Assembly: GCA_031258265.1 (NCBI GenBank)
Contig: JAIRNB010000161.1
Location: forward strand, 1-9,530
Origin: Treponema sp.
GTDB taxonomy: Bacteria > Spirochaetota > Spirochaetia > Treponematales > Breznakiellaceae
DNA: 9,530 bases
Direction: 5' to 3'
Both the position numbers and the translations under genes were made by a program. Shown piece by piece: positions 7,197 to 9,530 of the stretch (the stretch's first letter is position 1; each line of letters starts with the position of its first letter). The notes beneath the pieces are model-generated. The model did no database searches. It was not told where the DNA came from and was given only the letters and a program-made list of their open reading frames with translations.

Positions 7197-7202
7197 TCCT
7201 CC
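7197..7202 (-). promoter_or_regulatory. Strong Shine-Dalgarno site of the binding-protein gene
   Basis: The minus strand reads GGAGGA six bases before the ATG at 7190, just after an eight-T run. Its near-consensus sequence fits high expression of a binding protein relative to its permeases. Confidence 0.8.
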
Positions 7203-7212
7203 AAAAAAAACA

Positions 7213-7242
7213 TTAGAAACCCCATAGGGGGAATCTCTCCAT
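7213..7242 (-). other. Nine-codon mini-ORF with a perfect AGGAGG between permease and binding-protein genes
   Basis: AGGAGG (complement of 7252-7257) overlaps the permease stop codon and stands nine bases before an ATG at 7242. The resulting frame encodes MERFPLWGF and ends in a TAA that overlaps a second ATG (TAATG); that second frame has six codons and ends just before the binding-protein ATG. Two back-to-back mini-ORFs could pass ribosomes along by re-initiation. Equally, the AGGAGG may be a chance consequence of the stop-codon context. No function is known. Confidence 0.25.
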
Positions 7243-7255
7243 CAGCAATAGCCTC

Positions 7256-8128
7256 CTAACCCTTTATGGCCCCCACGATAATCCCCTTCACAAAATAACG
7301 CTGTAAGAAGGGGTATACCAGGATAATAGGCCCCATGGTAATGATGGCGGTGGCCATTTTAAGGCTTTCTTTGGGGGGATTAACTACAACCCCCTGCATC
7401 ACCCGGCTCATACCGGTAATTTCGGACTGGATATTAAAAAGAAGCATCTGCAAGGGCCAGAGCTTTTGATTGTTGATCAGCATTACCGCGTTAAAGTAGT
7501 TGTTCCAATAGCCGATAGCGCAAAAGAGAGACACCGTGGCCAGCACCGGAAGGCAGAGGGGCAGGTAAATGCGGAAGGCGATAAGCACCTCCCCCGCCCC
7601 GTCTATCCGGGCGGATTCGTTTAAGGTATCCGGAATGCTTTTTATATAGTTCCGCACCAGGAACATATTAAACGGCGAAAAAAGCATGGAGGGGACAATC
7701 AGGGCCCAGATATTATCGTAGGTCCCGATGGCCCGACAGACCATATACCAGGGCACCATCCCCGCGGAAAACACCATGGTAACAAAAAAGTACAGGGCGA
7801 TGACGTTCCGATAACGGTTAAGCCGGGAAGCCACGGAATAGCCTACACAGTAGGTAATGATAACGTTCAAAAAGGTACCCACCGCAGTAACAAAAACAGT
7901 AACCCCGTAACTGCGGGGTACCGAGGAATGGGAGTCGAACATAATCCGATAGGCGTGTAAGGACCATTCAGTGGGAAAAAAACTATAACCGTTAAGGGTG
8001 ATGGACCGTTCCGATGAAACGGAGGTAATCAGCACCAAAACCAGGGGCAGGATACAAGCAAAGGCGAAAAGGCCAATAATCAGATGGAGAAGAAGCTGTC
8101 CCAGGGAAAATTGTTTTTCTACAATCAT
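7256..8128 (-). CDS. Carbohydrate ABC transporter permease, LplC/YtcP family
   Basis: The product has 290 residues, the usual length for CUT1 permeases of the MalG side. Six membrane segments are readable near residues 12-37, 74-100, 108-130, 138-158, 192-216 and 259-277. The cytoplasmic EAA loop that contacts the ATPase is at 171-194 (ESARIDGAGEVLIAF then RIYLPLCLP). The tryptophan/asparagine-rich IGYWNNYFNAVMLI just after it, and the conserved LKMATAII stretch near the C-terminus, are typical of the YtcP/LplC branch. It pairs with the upstream LplB-like permease to form the inner-membrane channel fed by the binding protein. The ATG at 8128 has AAAGGA about six bases upstream and follows the previous stop by 18 bases, consistent with cotranscription and coupled translation. 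No ATPase gene lies in the window. Confidence 0.93.
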   Translation of the reverse strand: MIVEKQFSLGQLLLHLIIGLFAFACILPLVLVLITSVSSERSITLNGYSFFPTEWSLHAYRIMFDSHSSVPRSYGVTVFVTAVGTFLNVIITYCVGYSVASRLNRYRNVIALYFFVTMVFSAGMVPWYMVCRAIGTYDNIWALIVPSMLFSPFNMFLVRNYIKSIPDTLNESARIDGAGEVLIAFRIYLPLCLPVLATVSLFCAIGYWNNYFNAVMLINNQKLWPLQMLLFNIQSEITGMSRVMQGVVVNPPKESLKMATAIITMGPIILVYPFLQRYFVKGIIVGAIKG

Positions 8129-8146
8129 GGTCTTTCCTTTCCAAGC

Positions 8147-9073
8147 TTAGAATAAGGCCCCTTCAGGATAGAAGCGCCGGGTCAGCCAATTGGAACCGCA
8201 GACCAGGATAAACCCCACAACCGACTGGTACAGCCCAATCGCCATGGACACGCTGGGGTCTCCGGTGATCCTAAAGGTCCTGAACACGTAGGTGTCGATA
8301 ATCTCCGTTACCGGCATAAGTTGGCCGTTATCCCGGATCAGGGCGTAAAACATCCCAAAGTCACCGGAGAAGATCCGTCCCAGGGACATTAGGGTCATTA
8401 GCACCACCGTAGGAAAAAGCAGGGGCAGGGTGATGTAGCGAATCCGGCCCCAACGGGTGGCGCCGTCGATATAGGCGGCCTCGTAAATTTGCTCGTCAAT
8501 GCCGGTGATGGCGGCTAGGTATATTATAGAAGAATATCCCGCCCCTTTCCAAATGGTCAGGATCATCAAGATTCCGTACCAAAGCCGGGGGGTTGAATAA
8601 AACCCGATGGCCTCCCCCCCAAAGGAAATGATCATCCGATTGATAAGGCCGTTTTGGGTATCCAGCAGGCCCTGCACCATGTAACTGATGATGACCCAGG
8701 ATATAAAAAAGGGGAACAACATAAAGGACTGGGTAACCTTTACAAAACGTTTCGCGCTGGCTTCGTTGATGATAATGGCTAAAAATATGGCGCTTACGGA
8801 ACTGGCAATAGTAAAAAGAAAGTTAAGTACCACCGTATTCCGGGTCACCGTAAAGGCCCAGGTAGAAGAAAAGAAAAATTCAAAATTCTTTAGCCCCACA
8901 AAGGGGCTAAAAATACCGGTACGAAAATTAAAACGCTCAAAGGCGATAACAATATAGGGCAGCGTTATATAACCAAAAAGGAAGGTATATACTATGGCCG
9001 GCAGGGCCAAAAGGTACAAAAATTTGTTGATCCAAAGTTCCCTAAAAACGCCGCCCCTCTTTTTCTGAATCAT
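8147..9073 (-). CDS. Carbohydrate ABC transporter permease, LplB family
   Basis: The product has 308 residues and is the MalF-side partner of the next gene. Membrane segments are readable near 18-38, 82-103, 115-137, 165-190, 218-236 and 277-295. The EAA loop is at 198-219 (EAAYIDGATRWGRIRYI then TLPLL). The YIDGATRWGR and FSGDFGMFYALI signatures are characteristic of the LplB family, known from Bacillus/Paenibacillus polysaccharide-oligomer importers. The frame is open to an ATG at 9091, but AGGGGG lies six bases before the ATG at 9073, while the upstream ATG is preceded by an 8-bp palindrome and no purine-rich site. I therefore prefer 9073, which also matches the common MIQKK-type start. 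It is the first gene of the operon and follows a leader of about 300 bases. Confidence 0.92.
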   Translation of the reverse strand: MIQKKRGGVFRELWINKFLYLLALPAIVYTFLFGYITLPYIVIAFERFNFRTGIFSPFVGLKNFEFFFSSTWAFTVTRNTVVLNFLFTIASSVSAIFLAIIINEASAKRFVKVTQSFMLFPFFISWVIISYMVQGLLDTQNGLINRMIISFGGEAIGFYSTPRLWYGILMILTIWKGAGYSSIIYLAAITGIDEQIYEAAYIDGATRWGRIRYITLPLLFPTVVLMTLMSLGRIFSGDFGMFYALIRDNGQLMPVTEIIDTYVFRTFRITGDPSVSMAIGLYQSVVGFILVCGSNWLTRRFYPEGALF

Positions 9074-9079
9074 CCTAGG

Positions 9080-9085
9080 CCCCCT
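9080..9085 (-). promoter_or_regulatory. Shine-Dalgarno site setting the LplB-like permease start
   Basis: The minus strand reads AGGGGG six bases before ATG at 9073. It lies inside the extra six codons of the longer frame starting at 9091, favouring the shorter protein. Confidence 0.7.
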
Positions 9086-9092
9086 GCTCATA

Positions 9093-9113
9093 GTTTAACC
9101 CGACAGGTTAAAC
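9093..9113. repeat. 8-bp perfect palindrome, possible operator or 5'-UTR hairpin
   Basis: GTTTAACC (9093-9100) and GGTTAAAC (9106-9113) are exact reverse complements around CGACA. The dyad lies seven bases upstream of the first gene's AGGGGG site. A dyad of two 8-base half-sites suits a dimeric repressor; as RNA it would form an A-U-rich hairpin beside the ribosome-binding site. No regulator gene is visible to pair with it. Confidence 0.5.
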
Positions 9114-9121
9114 CACCGGCT

Positions 9122-9147
9122 AAAAAACGGACGGATACTTTCCGTTT
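9122..9147 (-). terminator. Terminator-like hairpin in the leader (possible attenuator)
   Basis: On the minus strand AAACGGA (9141-9147) pairs with TCCGTTT (9125-9131) around a nine-base loop, and the T's continue, giving six T's at 9122-9127. An alternative five-bp stem, ACGGA with TCCGT around AAGTA, uses the same left arm. The core has only four strong pairs, so it would be a weak intrinsic terminator. It lies about 50 bases before the first operon gene, so it may attenuate the operon or end an upstream transcript. Confidence 0.35.
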
Positions 9148-9193
9148 CATAAAAAAGCATTAAGGTAAAACCACTTTCAAAACAGTACTTTCC

Positions 9194-9228
9194 AGGAGGC
9201 TTCTATAACGGCACTATAGGTGCCTCCT
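9194..9228 (-). repeat. Large leader hairpin with a mutually exclusive alternative stem
   Basis: AGGAGGC (9194-9200) pairs with GCCTCCT (9222-9228), and after a two-base internal loop CTATA (9203-9207) pairs with TATAG (9215-9219), leaving a seven-base loop. An alternative perfect stem, GGCAC (9210-9214) with GTGCC (9220-9224), shares bases with the first and cannot coexist with it. No T-run follows in either direction. Confidence 0.55.
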
Positions 9229-9331
9229 TGCGAGAAAAGGTATATATTGTTACTTGATTTGCCATAGTGAAACAAACGCTGTATCCATGAGGGGGAAGTA
9301 ATTCGTTATAATACAAAGAATTATGGAACAT
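9203..9331 (-). CDS. Possible 42-codon leader ORF
   Basis: An ATG at 9331 opens a frame of 42 codons (beginning MFHNSLYYNELLPPHGYS) that ends in TAG at 9203-9205, inside the inner stem of the leader hairpin. A purine-rich AAGGGGGG stands about ten bases upstream of the ATG, slightly further than usual. I recognise no family. It might be a leader peptide whose translation opens the hairpin, a decayed gene end, or chance; a frame of this size is not rare by chance. Confidence 0.22.
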   Translation of the reverse strand: MFHNSLYYNELLPPHGYSVCFTMANQVTIYTFSRKEAPIVPL

Positions 9332-9380
9332 TGTTACTACACCCCCCTTCCAAAAAGTTTGCAGTGGATAAGATTAAATC

Positions 9381-9410
9381 AGTCTAAACCCTATGGCATC
9401 CTTATGTCAA
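9381..9410 (-). promoter_or_regulatory. Candidate sigma70-type promoter of the operon
   Basis: The minus strand reads TTGACA (complement of 9405-9410), an exact -35 consensus, then 18 bases, then TAGACT (complement of 9381-9386), four of six matches to TATAAT. It starts 16 bases after the stop of the putative upstream frame. Transcription would begin near 9374, giving a leader of roughly 300 bases before the first gene. The weak -10 suggests help from an activator or low basal activity. Confidence 0.45.
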
Positions 9411-9425
9411 GCAGCAATTTAACAT

Positions 9426-9530
9426 TTACCCATCATCTTCATCACCGACGACAAAGAGCATAAAATCATCCCAGCTTTTATGCGGAAATCGTCGAAGCGA
9501 AAACCTCAGCCCATTGAAAAACTCTTCCCG
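9426..9530 (-). CDS. Possible 3' end of an upstream gene, unidentified
   Basis: A frame is open from the right edge to TAA at 9426-9428, giving 34 residues ending MLFVVGDEDDG. The segment is too short to assign. Another minus frame and one plus-strand frame (ATG at 9480, running off the edge) are also open here, so strand is not certain. The promoter-like sequence immediately after its stop slightly favours this reading. Confidence 0.28.
   Translation of the reverse strand, partial: REEFFNGLRFSLRRFPHKSWDDFMLFVVGDEDDG

Larger units (their letters stand above)
9074..9425 (-). other. Long structured leader upstream of the operon
   Basis: About 350 bases lack any convincing protein gene but contain, in the direction of transcription, a candidate promoter (9381-9410), a 42-codon ATG frame (9331 down to 9203), a large hairpin with an alternative fold (9194-9228), a small hairpin followed by T residues (9122-9147), and an 8-bp palindrome just before the first ribosome-binding site (9093-9113). 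This layout would suit a leader controlled by attenuation or by an RNA-binding or ligand-binding switch, but I recognise no known riboswitch consensus. Confidence 0.5.

Noticed and set aside
9307..9312. Exact TATAAT on the plus strand
   Set aside because: No reasonable -35 hexamer 16-18 bases upstream and no clear plus-strand gene following; A/T-rich sequence makes the match unsurprising.
9246..9338. Direct repeat ATTGTTACT at 9246-9254 and 9330-9338
   Set aside because: Only nine bases, flanks do not match, and one such repeat in a 350-base A/T-rich leader is near chance expectation.
9480..9530. Plus-strand ATG frame running off the right edge
   Set aside because: Only 17 codons are visible, with no ribosome-binding site; cannot be distinguished from an open minus-strand frame.
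1..9530. CRISPR array, tRNA, rRNA or intact insertion sequence
   Set aside because: No regularly spaced repeats, cloverleaf-like segments or transposase-like frames were seen on either strand.

Overview
The window carries one polycistronic locus, entirely on the minus strand, that looks like an oligosaccharide import-and-digest operon. In transcription order (right to left) it encodes two CUT1-type ABC permeases of the LplB and LplC/YtcP families, an exported LplA/YtcQ-type sugar-binding protein, an SGNH-fold sialate-O-acetylesterase-like carbohydrate esterase, and a very large family 2 glycoside hydrolase related to exo-beta-D-glucosaminidases and beta-mannosidases. Gaps between genes are 18, 65, 154 and 89 bases.

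The organism is not identifiable with certainty. Roughly even base composition, mixed AGGGGG/GGAGGA Shine-Dalgarno sites, and a binding protein whose signal peptide ends VFA-GG with no lipobox cysteine suggest a diderm rather than a Paenibacillus-like Firmicute. A host-associated spirochaete (Treponema-like) is my best guess; this is inference only.

Layout: 1-143 is downstream sequence with a spaced 9-bp inverted repeat. 144-3905 is the hydrolase, with one discoidin (F5/8C) domain at the N-terminus and a second inserted between its sugar-binding domain and Ig domain. 3906-3994 is a T-rich gap (sense strand) that could hide a small membrane ORF. 3995-5503 is the esterase. 5504-5657 is a gap packed with three strong hairpins, one abutting the binding-protein stop codon. 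5658-7190 is the binding protein; 7191-7255 is a short gap with a mini-ORF behind a perfect AGGAGG. 7256-8128 and 8147-9073 are the permeases. 9074-9425 is a long structured leader with a candidate sigma70-type promoter at its upstream end, a candidate leader peptide ORF, mutually exclusive hairpins, a terminator-like hairpin and an 8-bp palindrome next to the first SD. 9426-9530 may be the 3' end of another gene.

Working model: the binding protein captures an O-acetylated oligosaccharide, the two permeases import it (the ATPase must be encoded elsewhere, as with MsmX), and the esterase and hydrolase, neither with a recognisable signal peptide, deacetylate and trim it in the cytoplasm. I saw no CRISPR array, tRNA, rRNA or intact insertion sequence. 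The protein families are known; the most unusual material is the RNA-structured intergenic/leader sequence and the domain architecture and localisation of the hydrolase.
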